A DNA stretch of 23,666 nt from JACDET01 sp038253825 (GTDB lineage Bacteria > Patescibacteriota > Microgenomatia > Levybacterales > UBA12049): positions 1-23,666 of the forward strand of contig JBBSGT010000019.1 of NCBI GenBank assembly GCA_038253825.1, in the 5' to 3' direction. The position numbers and the translations under genes are program-made. The notes beneath the pieces are model-generated. The model searched no databases. It saw only the letters and a list, made by a program, of their open reading frames with translations, and was not told the origin of the DNA. Shown here in pieces: positions 1 through 6,505 of this stretch. Position 1 is the first letter of the stretch, and every line of letters starts with the position of its first letter.

Positions 1-206
1 CGTGAGATATTGAGATACATACCTCTATTTTACTCCCATTAGGTACCCCAAAACAGCTGGAAAAATCACCAAAAACAGTGTTTTTAGGCACAAATACTAA
101 ACGGATTAATTAAAAAGTGGCTTTTTTCCTTGAAGTCAGGTCATCACCATTTAGAATGTAAGAATGAGGCATAGAGGTTCATTTCCAAAAAAAAGTAGAG
201 AGGACA
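1..206. other. intergenic region downstream of rpsI
   Basis: No convincing gene was found on either strand. It holds two short AT-type inverted repeats, AAAAAC-AGT-GTTTTT at 71-85 and AAAAAG-TGG-CTTTTT at 112-126, and an 8-bp inverted pair, ACCTCTAT at 21-28 and ATAGAGGT at 171-178. They could be weak bidirectional terminators for the ribosomal cluster and for an unseen gene to the left, but none has a strong GC stem. Confidence 0.5.
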
Positions 207-229
207 CTATCGCTTTGGAGACTGTCTCT
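187..229 (-). terminator. possible intrinsic terminator after rpsI
   Basis: Reading the minus strand past the rpsI stop there is a run of eight T (187-194). Before it, AGAGAC (224-229) could pair with GTCCTCTCT (197-205) through one bulged base. The stem is weak and partly inside the coding sequence, so this is only a candidate for the end of the long operon. Confidence 0.3.
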
Positions 230-686
230 TTCTTCGAGACTTACCACCCATCCCCACGTTGCGTCGTTCACGGACACGTGAATCACGAGTGAGAAATCCT
301 TTTTTCTTAAGGGTTGCACGATGTTGTTCCGGATCAAGATTGCTCAAGGCGTTGGAAATACCGGCAATTGCTGCTTGTAATTGTCCTGAAGGACCACCAC
401 CGGCGACTTTTATGGTAAATGCGTAATTGAGTTGGTGCGCATTGGTAACACGGAGCGGTTCTGTGTAGAGACGTCTTGAAACATCTCCTGAAAAATACTG
501 CGCAATTGGTTTTTGGTTCACAAAAAGTTCACCTTTTTTAACAGCTTGATCACCCCAAACCAAATCAGCTTTCACGGTTTCGTACAGACGAACCCGAGCA
601 ACTGATGATTTACGACGACCGACTGCAAAGATGTAATCTCTTTTTGCGGTTTTACTAGTTTTTTTTAATGGTAATGCTTCAGCCAT
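207..686 (-). CDS. rpsI: 30S ribosomal protein S9 (uS9)
   Basis: Small-subunit protein of the 30S head whose C-terminal tail reaches the P-site tRNA. The 159-residue product has the family core (YIFAVGRRKSSVARVRLY near residues 18-35, GGGPSGQ near 96-102) and the usual basic end, RRKRQSPKR, corresponding to the tRNA-contacting SKR tail. It is about 30 residues longer than E. coli S9, mainly through an N-terminal extension and small insertions. The ATG at 686 is preceded by AAGGAT, a usable Shine-Dalgarno. It lies 14 nt after rplM, the usual L13-S9 pair, here appended to the alpha-operon genes and last in the cluster. Confidence 0.97.
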   Translation of the reverse strand: MAEALPLKKTSKTAKRDYIFAVGRRKSSVARVRLYETVKADLVWGDQAVKKGELFVNQKPIAQYFSGDVSRRLYTEPLRVTNAHQLNYAFTIKVAGGGPSGQLQAAIAGISNALSNLDPEQHRATLKKKGFLTRDSRVRERRNVGMGGKSRRKRQSPKR

Positions 687-700
687 AATTATCCTTTAAT

Positions 701-1129
701 CTAATTTTTAAATTTATCTGTATACGTATGTTCGTCACCAGAAAAGACGTACAAACGTGTCAACATGCGAGCCTTCAAACGGTTGTCTGGGAGCATGCCT
801 TTGACAGCGTGGGTAATAATTTCTTCAGGTTTGCGGACACGCAATGCTTTGAGAGTTTCCTCTTTAAAACCACCTGGATAACCGGAATGTCTGTAATATT
901 TCTTTTGCTCTTCTTTGTTACCCGTTATTTTAACACTTTTTGCGTTAATAACCACTACATAATCGCCACAATCAAGATTGCGGACGAAATATGGTTTGCT
1001 TTTGCCCATCAAAAGCTGTGCAATTTCACTGGATGTACGACCAAGGGTCTTATCTTCCATATCAATAAGATGCCACGTTCGTTTGACGTCTGAAATTTTG
1101 GTTGCTGTTGTTTGTGCTGCTTGATTCAT
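701..1129 (-). CDS. rplM: 50S ribosomal protein L13 (uL13)
   Basis: Early-assembly large-subunit protein that binds 23S rRNA. The 142-residue product matches the family throughout: WHLIDMEDKTLGRTSSEIAQLL near residue 20, YVVVINAKSVKITGNK near 57, the YYRHSGYPGG motif near 79 and GMLPDNRLKARMLTRLYVF near 111. The length is normal. AAGGGA lies 7-8 nt before the ATG. It sits 3 nt after the rplQ stop and 14 nt before rpsI, so the three genes are almost certainly co-transcribed. Confidence 0.98.
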   Translation of the reverse strand: MNQAAQTTATKISDVKRTWHLIDMEDKTLGRTSSEIAQLLMGKSKPYFVRNLDCGDYVVVINAKSVKITGNKEEQKKYYRHSGYPGGFKEETLKALRVRKPEEIITHAVKGMLPDNRLKARMLTRLYVFSGDEHTYTDKFKN

Positions 1130-1132
1130 AGA

Positions 1133-1648
1133 TTATCCCTTCTTTTGTCTCGTCACCATTTGCTTTGGTGCTGAACTCTTTTTTGCCTTCGTTTCTTTAC
1201 TTGGTTTTGAGACTGCTGAGATTGCTTTTACGTTTGTTTTTTCTTCTGATTTTTTCTCTCCTTGCTTGGTTTTCTTTACAGATGCTACTTTTTCACCCTT
1301 CACTACCCATTCCATCACAACTTGAGGCGCGTTGTCAGCAACTCGACGGCCAACTTTGATGATTCGAGTATAACCACCTTGTCGCTGCGTAAATCGAGGC
1401 GCAATAGTATTGACTAACTTGGTAACTGCGTCATAGCGAACGTCGGGTGAAAGTCGTCTGAGCGCATCCGGTCCACCTTTTTTTGCTTTGGTAACGAGCT
1501 TGTCAGCAGCAGCTTTGATGGCTTTTGCTTTGGCTTCAGTCGTTGTGATACGTTCTTCCATGACGAGCGATGTCAGCAAGTTCTTAAACAGCGCTTTTCG
1601 TTCATTTGCATCTCTTTTAAAATGTCTACCGAATACTTGCTTCTTCAT
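1133..1648 (-). CDS. rplQ: 50S ribosomal protein L17 (bL17) with long Lys-rich tail
   Basis: Bacteria-specific large-subunit protein near the tunnel exit. Residues 1-116 match L17 (FGRHFKRDANERKALFKNLLTSLV, ERITTTEAKAKAIK, APRFTQRQGGYTRI). Residues 117-171 are an added tail rich in Lys, Ser, Thr and Glu with no recognisable fold. E. coli L17 is about 127 residues, so the tail is an extra element and probably disordered. A weak GGTGA lies 13 nt upstream of the ATG. The 90-nt gap to rpoA contains a 16-bp palindrome listed separately. Confidence 0.95.
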   Translation of the reverse strand: MKKQVFGRHFKRDANERKALFKNLLTSLVMEERITTTEAKAKAIKAAADKLVTKAKKGGPDALRRLSPDVRYDAVTKLVNTIAPRFTQRQGGYTRIIKVGRRVADNAPQVVMEWVVKGEKVASVKKTKQGEKKSEEKTNVKAISAVSKPSKETKAKKSSAPKQMVTRQKKG

Positions 1649-1686
1649 AATAAAAATCGGTCACCAGTCTTGCCTCATCTACCATG

Positions 1687-1702
1687 AGTAACTTAAGTTA
1701 CT
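1687..1702. repeat. 16-bp perfect palindrome in the rpoA-rplQ gap
   Basis: AGTAACTTAAGTTACT is a perfect palindrome with no loop, followed on the plus strand by a third GTTACT-like half at 1705-1711 (GGTTACT). The shape suits a dimeric DNA-binding protein site, or an RNA hairpin using the first and third copies (AGTAAC with GTTACT) in the leader of rplQ. There is no direct evidence for either. Confidence 0.6.
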
Positions 1703-1738
1703 TAGGTTACTTTGAGGAGAATGACAACCGAACTAGAA

Positions 1739-2668
1739 TTAGATATTTGTTAGGGAAATTCCCTTTTCACCGAGTTTTTCTTCAATTACTGAAATTGATT
1801 TTCCACCCATGTTTCGCATGGAAACCAATTCTTTGCGAGGTGTTGCGAGCAGTTGCTCGATAGTTTCGATACCGCCATTGCGCAAACTGTTGTAAATCCG
1901 GGTTGGTAAATCGAGCTCATCAATAGTCATTTTCAAAAGGTTTTGTGGCAAATTTGAAGTTGCTGCGACACTTTCTGAAGGAATTGCTGTTTCTTTTGGC
2001 TCGTAGACTTGCATAAAGTAGGAAGTTAATAACTTTGCTGCATGCATCAGAGCGTCTTTTGGCACAATTGTTCCGTTAGTCCAAATCTTCAATGTTAATT
2101 TATCCAAATCCGTTCGGCGACCAACCCGAGTTGCCATAACTGTGTATGTCACACGGCGAACAGGCGTAAAGACTGCATCTGTCGTCATAACCCCCAGAGC
2201 TGTTGAGCGTCGTTCCTCAGCGAGTGAGAAACCAAAGCCATTTTCAATGGTAAGTTCCATTTCAAGTTTCGCTTTGTCTCCTGAGAGTGAACCGATATAT
2301 TGATCTTTATCAACAACTTCTATACCATCTGTTGCTTCCAAATCAGCAGCCGTAATTCTCTTCGCCCCTTTAACATTTAATTTAATGGTAGCACTTTCAC
2401 GCCCATCAGCTAATTTTAAGTTAAGTTCTTTCACATTAAGCAGAAGATCAACAATGTTTTCTTTCAAACCAGGAAGGGTTGAAAATTTGTGTTTCACACC
2501 GGTGATGCGAACTGAGGTAACAGCCGCCCCTTCGATTGCTGAGTAGAGAACGCGACGGAGCGCATTTCCCATCGTGTGTCCGTAACCCGGTTCGAGTGGT
2601 TCGATTACGAATTCCCCAAAATCTGGGTTGCTTGTTATTTCTTTCACTTTAAAGCTAATGTCATCCAT
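1739..2668 (-). CDS. rpoA: DNA-directed RNA polymerase subunit alpha
   Basis: Alpha subunit; its dimer nucleates polymerase assembly and its C-terminal domain contacts UP elements and activators. The 309-residue protein has the N-terminal assembly domain (EPLEPGYGHTMGNALRRVLYSAIEGAAV near 23-50, ITGVKHKFSTLPGLKENIVDLLLNVK, DAVFTPVRRVTYTV) and a full C-terminal domain from about residue 243 (LDLPTRIYNSLRNGGIETIEQLL...). The first ATG gives the standard MDDISFKVKEI start. It lies 17 nt downstream of rpsD, and a good promoter overlaps the rpsD end, so it is probably transcribed both from the operon and independently. Confidence 0.98.
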   Translation of the reverse strand: MDDISFKVKEITSNPDFGEFVIEPLEPGYGHTMGNALRRVLYSAIEGAAVTSVRITGVKHKFSTLPGLKENIVDLLLNVKELNLKLADGRESATIKLNVKGAKRITAADLEATDGIEVVDKDQYIGSLSGDKAKLEMELTIENGFGFSLAEERRSTALGVMTTDAVFTPVRRVTYTVMATRVGRRTDLDKLTLKIWTNGTIVPKDALMHAAKLLTSYFMQVYEPKETAIPSESVAATSNLPQNLLKMTIDELDLPTRIYNSLRNGGIETIEQLLATPRKELVSMRNMGGKSISVIEEKLGEKGISLTNI

Positions 2669-2676
2669 AGAAATGT

Positions 2677-2705
2677 ATTATATCATTAACGAGAATAATA
2701 TTCAA
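2677..2705 (-). promoter_or_regulatory. internal promoter for rpoA, nearly leaderless
   Basis: On the minus strand, TTGAAT (2705-2700), a 17-bp spacer and TATAAT (2682-2677) form a strong sigma-70-type promoter. Only 8 nt separate the TATAAT from the rpoA ATG at 2668. Transcription should start on or within 2 nt of the ATG, and no ribosome-binding sequence fits in the gap. The -35 box lies inside the last codons of rpsD. Confidence 0.7.
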
Positions 2706-3288
2706 TAATCTGTCTTGTACTAAATGGAACCTGAATATCTTTTGCTACGGGCATTCTCGTCAATTTACCGGCAGGCCCCTTTTGTTCCAAAAAGCCCATA
2801 AGTTCTTTTTTTTCTTCCATTACTTTGATTACGTCAGGATTTTTTAAAATGGTAACGTCTAGTGCAATAACGTCTCCTTTTTGAACAGTGTAGGAAGGAA
2901 TCGTCATTCTTTTCCCATTGACGTTGACGTGACCGTGTGTGACGAATTGGCGAGACATCATCCGTGATTTTGCCAATCCCAATCGATACACAACATTATC
3001 AAGTCTTCGCTCAAGCAGTGAAAGCAAGACATCTTCTGTATCTCCTTTTTGCACAGTAGCAGTTTCTACCAATTTTCTGAACTGCTTTTCCAAAAGACCA
3101 TACATTGCCTTTGCTTTTTGTTTCTCACGAAGCTGTTGTCCAAATTCCGAGGGTCTTCGTTTCCCTTTTTTACCATGCACACCAGGAGGTACGTTCAAAC
3201 GTCGCATCAAACTTGCTGAAGTCTTTTCCAACAAATTAATGCCTTCTCGTCGTGCTAATTTATGTTTTGGTCCTGTATATCGTGCCAT
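2686..3288 (-). CDS. rpsD: 30S ribosomal protein S4 (uS4)
   Basis: Primary 16S rRNA-binding protein that starts assembly of the 30S body. The 200-residue product has the S4 N-terminal domain (MARYTGPKHKLARREGINL), without the zinc cysteines seen in some S4 paralogues, and the S4 RNA-binding domain (ERRLDNVVYRLGLAKSRMMSRQFVTHGHVNVNGKR near 92-126). The C-terminal EYYSR is typical. On the minus strand TATACT (3301-3296) lies 7 nt before the ATG, so a leaderless internal start is possible, but I see no -35 box. The gap to rpsK is 15 nt. Confidence 0.97.
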   Translation of the reverse strand: MARYTGPKHKLARREGINLLEKTSASLMRRLNVPPGVHGKKGKRRPSEFGQQLREKQKAKAMYGLLEKQFRKLVETATVQKGDTEDVLLSLLERRLDNVVYRLGLAKSRMMSRQFVTHGHVNVNGKRMTIPSYTVQKGDVIALDVTILKNPDVIKVMEEKKELMGFLEQKGPAGKLTRMPVAKDIQVPFSTRQIIEYYSR

Positions 3289-3303
3289 AGGTTATAGTAT
3301 AGA

Positions 3304-3708
3304 TTAAACTCTTCGCTTTTTCTTCGATCTCGGGCCGTTGTGTGGCATCGGTGTGACGTCTTTAATAGAGAGTATCACGGGCCCAGCACTTTTAATACCC
3401 CTCAGTGAAGAATCTCGTCCTGCCCCCGGTCCTTTGACAAAAACGTCAACTGACTTCATGCCTTTTTCAACTATACGCTTGACAGCATCTTCAACAGCCA
3501 CACTTGCGGCATATGGAGTTGATTTCCGGGTTCCTTTAAAACCTCGTGAACCTGATGAACTCCAACCCAATGCATCTCCTTTATCATTGGTCACTGTTAC
3601 CAAGGTATTGTTAAAAGTCGCTGTGACATACACACGACCGTGTTCAGTAACAAGTGCTCCTGCTTTCTTCTTTGCTTTGGTTGTAACTTTTTTAGTTTGC
3701 TTTGCCAT
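3304..3708 (-). CDS. rpsK: 30S ribosomal protein S11 (uS11)
   Basis: Protein of the 30S platform beside the mRNA exit and the E site. The 134-residue sequence shows the family core (GRVYVTATFNNTLVTVTNDKGDALGWSSSGSRGFKG, STPYAASVAVEDA, VKGPGAGRDSSLRGI) and ends DVTPMPHNGPRSKKKRRV, the standard basic C-terminus with Pro in place of the more common Cys after NG. A Lys-rich N-terminus of about 16 residues precedes the core. It lies 29 nt after rpsM in the alpha-operon order. Confidence 0.98.
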   Translation of the reverse strand: MAKQTKKVTTKAKKKAGALVTEHGRVYVTATFNNTLVTVTNDKGDALGWSSSGSRGFKGTRKSTPYAASVAVEDAVKRIVEKGMKSVDVFVKGPGAGRDSSLRGIKSAGPVILSIKDVTPMPHNGPRSKKKRRV

Positions 3709-3737
3709 AGTATTGTTATTTAGATTAAATATTAATC

Positions 3738-4145
3738 TTATTTGCCTTTCGCTTTCTGGGAAGCATCCATCTTTGCCATAACTTCTTTCTTGATCGCGCC
3801 GATTGTCATACGCTTGCCACGTTTGGTGCGGGCATTTGAGCGGGTGCGCTGTCCTCGGGACGGTAATCCTCGAGCGTGCCTAATTCCTCGATATGCTCCT
3901 ATATCCCGCAAACGACGGATATTTCCTGCGATATCTGCTTTCAAATCTCCTTCGACTTTGTAGCTTTCCAAAACTTTTGTTAAGCGTTTAATGTCATCTT
4001 CAGTTAAATCTTTCGCTCTTTTGGCAGCGTCTACTTCTGCTTTTTCCAACACCGGCTTCACATTACTGCGTCCAATGCCATAAATATAAGACAATGCTAT
4101 ATCAACTCTTTTTTCATCTGGTATAGTTACACCTACAATACGCAT
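3738..4145 (-). CDS. rpsM: 30S ribosomal protein S13 (uS13)
   Basis: Protein of the 30S head that contacts P-site tRNA and forms inter-subunit bridges with the 50S. The 135-residue product has MRIVGVTIPDEKRVDIALSYIYGIGRS at the N-terminus, the helix-two-turn-helix region, and the basic RGIRHARGLPSRGQRTRSNARTKRG tail near 86-110. The length is slightly above the usual 118-125 because of a Lys-rich end. It starts 3 nt after the rpmJ stop. Confidence 0.98.
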   Translation of the reverse strand: MRIVGVTIPDEKRVDIALSYIYGIGRSNVKPVLEKAEVDAAKRAKDLTEDDIKRLTKVLESYKVEGDLKADIAGNIRRLRDIGAYRGIRHARGLPSRGQRTRSNARTKRGKRMTIGAIKKEVMAKMDASQKAKGK

Positions 4146-4148
4146 AAT

Positions 4149-4262
4149 TTATCCTTGTCGCTGTTTGTGGCGCGGATTTTCACATACCACACGAACCACA
4201 CCTCGTCTTTTAATAATTTTACACTTTAGACATCGTTTTTTGACACTTGCTTGTACTTTCAT
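4149..4262 (-). CDS. rpmJ: 50S ribosomal protein L36 (bL36)
   Basis: Small zinc-ribbon protein of the large subunit, read directly from the sequence. The ATG at 4262 opens a 37-residue product starting MKVQASVKKRCLKCKIIKRR and ending NPRHKQRQG. The Cys-x2-Cys-x12-Cys-x4-His zinc site is complete (C11, C14, C27, H32). The 37-residue length and Gln-Gly end are typical for the family. It begins 1 nt after the infA stop and ends 3 nt before rpsM, the standard infA-rpmJ-rpsM order. Confidence 0.97.
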   Translation of the reverse strand: MKVQASVKKRCLKCKIIKRRGVVRVVCENPRHKQRQG

Positions 4263-4263
4263 T

Positions 4264-4482
4264 TTATCGATACCGGTACATGATCCGGCCCCTTTCTAAA
4301 TCATATGGCGTCATCTCAATCCGCACTCGATCGCCGGGCAAAATTTTGATAAAATGCATCCGCATTTTCCCTGATAAGTGACATAAGACGACTGAACCAT
4401 CCTCAAGCTCTACTCGAAACAATGTGTTGGGCAGTGCTATTAATACTTTGCCATCTTTCTCAAATGAGCCTTGATGAGCCAT
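4264..4482 (-). CDS. infA: translation initiation factor IF-1
   Basis: S1-like OB-fold factor that occupies the 30S A site during initiation. From the ATG at 4482 the product is 72 residues (MAHQGSFEKDGKVLIALPNTL... GKMRMHFIKILPGDRVRIEMTPYDLERGRIMYRYR), the normal IF-1 length. The frame stays open 9 codons further up to an ATG at 4509. I prefer 4482 because it gives the conserved N-terminus and lies exactly 6 nt after a perfect TATAAT, which would be inside the coding region if the upstream start were used. No Shine-Dalgarno is visible. Confidence 0.96.
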   Translation of the reverse strand: MAHQGSFEKDGKVLIALPNTLFRVELEDGSVVLCHLSGKMRMHFIKILPGDRVRIEMTPYDLERGRIMYRYR

Positions 4483-4488
4483 TGGAGC

Positions 4489-4517
4489 ATTATAACAAAC
4501 TAGGTTCAAAAGAGCAA
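4489..4517 (-). promoter_or_regulatory. leaderless promoter for infA
   Basis: On the minus strand, TTGCTC (4517-4512), a 17-bp spacer and consensus TATAAT (4494-4489) are followed by GCTCCA and then the infA ATG. With standard spacing the first transcribed base is the A of the ATG. The 125-nt gap between map and infA, large for this cluster, supports an independent transcript for infA, rpmJ, rpsM and the genes after them. Confidence 0.72.
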
Positions 4518-4583
4518 CAGAAAGATATCTCGTTTAGAGCATTTTGTCGTATATGTGCCTAGCTTCCTTATTTTGGGCAATGA

Positions 4584-4605
4584 CAAGATACAAGATACGA
4601 GATAC
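4584..4605. repeat. ATAC-type short repeat in the map-infA gap
   Basis: CAAGATACAAGATACGAGATAC is built from 7-bp units (AGATACA, AGATACG). The same wording appears, inverted, in the secY-rplO gap near 8404-8424. It abuts the last codons of map, where CTGTTAAACAG (4605-4615) forms a small palindrome spanning the map stop codon. Confidence 0.5.
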
Positions 4606-4607
4606 TG

Positions 4608-5369
4608 TTAAACAGTTATCATTAACGGACCATCATTGGTTATAGCGATCGTCCGCTCATAGAGTCCTGCTAGTTTAGCATCTTGTGTTCGAATCGTCCA
4701 GTGGTCTGGACCAAGAACAACTTCGGGTGTACCCATATTGTATATTACCTCCACTGCAATTGTCATCCCTTCGCGCAGAAGCGGCGTTCGATTGATATTG
4801 CCGACTAAATACCCCGGTACTTCTGGTTCTTCATGCAATTCACGACCGACACCATGCCCGATGAGACTGCGAACAACGCTATATCCTGCTTCTTTCTCAA
4901 CAATTCGCTGGATCGTTTGGGAAATATGACCAATCCGGTTACCGATGATCGCTTGTTTGATCGACGCATCTAAAGCTTTCTTTCCAACCTCCAAGAAATG
5001 ATCGACTTCATCTTTCTTTGCAGTTTTTGGCTCAATGCGTTTGGATTGACTCATATCTGTATGCAGTCCTTTATAGTACACACCACAATCAATGCCCACG
5101 ACGTCTCCAATTTGCAATACATAACTTCCTGGAATACCATGTACTACCACATCATTGGTCGACATACAGGTACTGTGATAGTAGCCTTTGACCTTCATAA
5201 AACCAGGCTCACCACCGAGTTCGCGAATTCTTTTTTCAGCCAACTGATCAAGGGCAAGCTCAGTCACGCCGACTTGTGCGCCGTCCATAACCTCACCCAA
5301 AACCGTTGCCAAGATATGACCGCCATGCTGCATAATTTTAATTTCTTCCGGTGTTTTTAAATCAATCAT
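4608..5369 (-). CDS. map: type I methionine aminopeptidase
   Basis: Removes the initiator Met from nascent proteins; cytosolic two-metal enzyme of the pita-bread fold. The 253-residue sequence has all the expected ligands: substrate-side H77 (VVVHGIP), D94 (GIDCG), D105 (HTDMS), H172 (GHGVGRELHEEP), E207 (AVEVIY) and E238. The usual EHT near the last ligand is ERT here. There is no N-terminal zinc-finger extension. Its ATG overlaps the preceding kinase stop as ATGA, so the two are probably translationally coupled. adk-map pairing is typical of spc operons; here two kinase genes lie between them. Confidence 0.97.
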   Translation of the reverse strand: MIDLKTPEEIKIMQHGGHILATVLGEVMDGAQVGVTELALDQLAEKRIRELGGEPGFMKVKGYYHSTCMSTNDVVVHGIPGSYVLQIGDVVGIDCGVYYKGLHTDMSQSKRIEPKTAKKDEVDHFLEVGKKALDASIKQAIIGNRIGHISQTIQRIVEKEAGYSVVRSLIGHGVGRELHEEPEVPGYLVGNINRTPLLREGMTIAVEVIYNMGTPEVVLGPDHWTIRTQDAKLAGLYERTIAITNDGPLMITV

Positions 5370-5929
5370 ACTTCTATTTCTAATCGTTTAAGCAAATGAT
5401 CCACTTGTTTTTGCAAATTTGCTAGATCGCCTGAGTTGTTTTCAATCATATAATCCGCAATCGCAATCGGTCCTCCTTTGTTGAGCTTTTCTATTTCATC
5501 AATATCGCGAATTCTCGATTGCTCTGGAGAAACCGGTCTTACTTTTCTTTTTGCCAAACGACTATACCGCACCCTAGGCTCAGCATAGACATGGATTAAA
5601 ATCAGTTGTGGATAGACTTCTCTCAGAAATGCATACTCTTCCCACGAATACAGACCATCAAGCGCAATAACGGATTTTTCTTTCAGTAGCTTATCTATTT
5701 TCGGTTTGGCTTTTATCGCATAAGCAGCCATACCCAAATCTGCTCGTAATTTTTCTCTCGCAATAATCTCGTTTTGTGGCGTAAGCGGCAATCCCATTTC
5801 CGCAACAGTTTCGTCAGTTAATTGCCCAAACCGGATAAACGGAATACCAATATGATCCAGATGAGCTGCTGCCTCACTTTTTCCAGCTCCTGGCATACCC
5901 ACAATTGCAATAATAAATTTTTTATCCAT
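5366..5929 (-). CDS. P-loop kinase, UPF0200 / dephospho-CoA-kinase-like (first of tandem pair)
   Basis: Likely small-molecule kinase of the P-loop NMP-kinase class; the substrate is unknown. The 187 residues show a Walker A GMPGAGKSE (11-19), FIRFGQLTDE (31-40), a DG pair after a hydrophobic strand (ALDGL, 89-93), a basic lid region with R119, R121 and R124, and ADYMIEN (158-164). This order and wording recall the archaeal UPF0200 nucleotide-kinase-like family and more distantly CoaE. It is clearly paralogous to the next gene upstream. A gap of 3 nt separates it from that gene, and it overlaps map by 4 nt. The family call is by eye. Confidence 0.72.
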   Translation of the reverse strand: MDKKFIIAIVGMPGAGKSEAAAHLDHIGIPFIRFGQLTDETVAEMGLPLTPQNEIIAREKLRADLGMAAYAIKAKPKIDKLLKEKSVIALDGLYSWEEYAFLREVYPQLILIHVYAEPRVRYSRLAKRKVRPVSPEQSRIRDIDEIEKLNKGGPIAIADYMIENNSGDLANLQKQVDHLLKRLEIEV

Positions 5930-5932
5930 AGG

Positions 5933-6505
5933 CTATTCTGTCGTTTCCTCCAAATATTTTTCCAATTTTTTCTCAAGTACTGCTTTTGTATTGTTATTTT
6001 CAACATACACATCAGCAAGGGCAATACACATCCCGGTCTGCATACCAGTGTCTTTTTCACCAACACCTAACTCTGAGTAATCTTGCTTTGCAAATGTTTG
6101 CATTGTTAAGACCTCTTGTCCTGAGATAGTTTGTAGTCGTCGTAATCGAATATCTCTATCCGTGACAATTGCGAGTAGTAAAAAGTTAGGATTCTTATAT
6201 AAACGTTCCACCTCTTCCATGTTAGAAATCCCCTCAATGACAACTCGCTCCAACTTTTCTTTGGCAATCTGTTCGAGTACTCGTTTTGCCAGAACACCAG
6301 CCCCAAACCGCGCTCGGAGAGCATTACCTTTTTCCTGCAAAAGCGTTCTGGTTATTTCAGATGCGTGATGACGTTTTATTTCCTCTTCTATATACGAAGA
6401 GAGACGGATGAAGGTGAACCCTCGTGCGGCAAAAAAAGCAGCGGCAGTCGATTTTCCACTCCCAAATGCTCCGGTAATTCCTAATAGTAACGGTTGTTTC
6501 TTCAC
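5933..6505 (-). CDS. P-loop kinase, UPF0200 / dephospho-CoA-kinase-like (second of tandem pair)
   Basis: Homologue of the adjacent kinase: Walker A GAFGSGKST (12-20), FIRLSSYIEEE (32-42), the strand plus acidic pair VVIEGIS (88-94), the Arg-rich lid RDIRLRRLQ (117-125) and ADVYVEN (164-170) matching ADYMIEN of its neighbour. It is 190 residues long. It lacks the DADxIAR-type motif of true CoaE, so I do not call it dephospho-CoA kinase. The start is GTG, overlapping the adk stop as GTGA, so the two genes are coupled. A role in nucleotide or cofactor phosphorylation beside Adk is inferred; the substrate is unknown. Confidence 0.7.
   Translation of the reverse strand: MKKQPLLLGITGAFGSGKSTAAAFFAARGFTFIRLSSYIEEEIKRHHASEITRTLLQEKGNALRARFGAGVLAKRVLEQIAKEKLERVVIEGISNMEEVERLYKNPNFLLLAIVTDRDIRLRRLQTISGQEVLTMQTFAKQDYSELGVGEKDTGMQTGMCIALADVYVENNNTKAVLEKKLEKYLEETTE

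Noticed and set aside
1..206. ACCTCTAT/ATAGAGGT inverted pair as ends of a small mobile element
   Set aside because: Only 8 bp match, there is no target duplication, and the interior shows no relation to known elements.
4483..4509. Upstream ATG for infA
   Set aside because: It would place the TATAAT box within the coding region and add nine residues not seen in IF-1.
5366..6504. UGA recoding, as in Gracilibacteria
   Set aside because: TGA ends adk and the first kinase at sensible positions with start-codon overlaps, so it is a normal stop.
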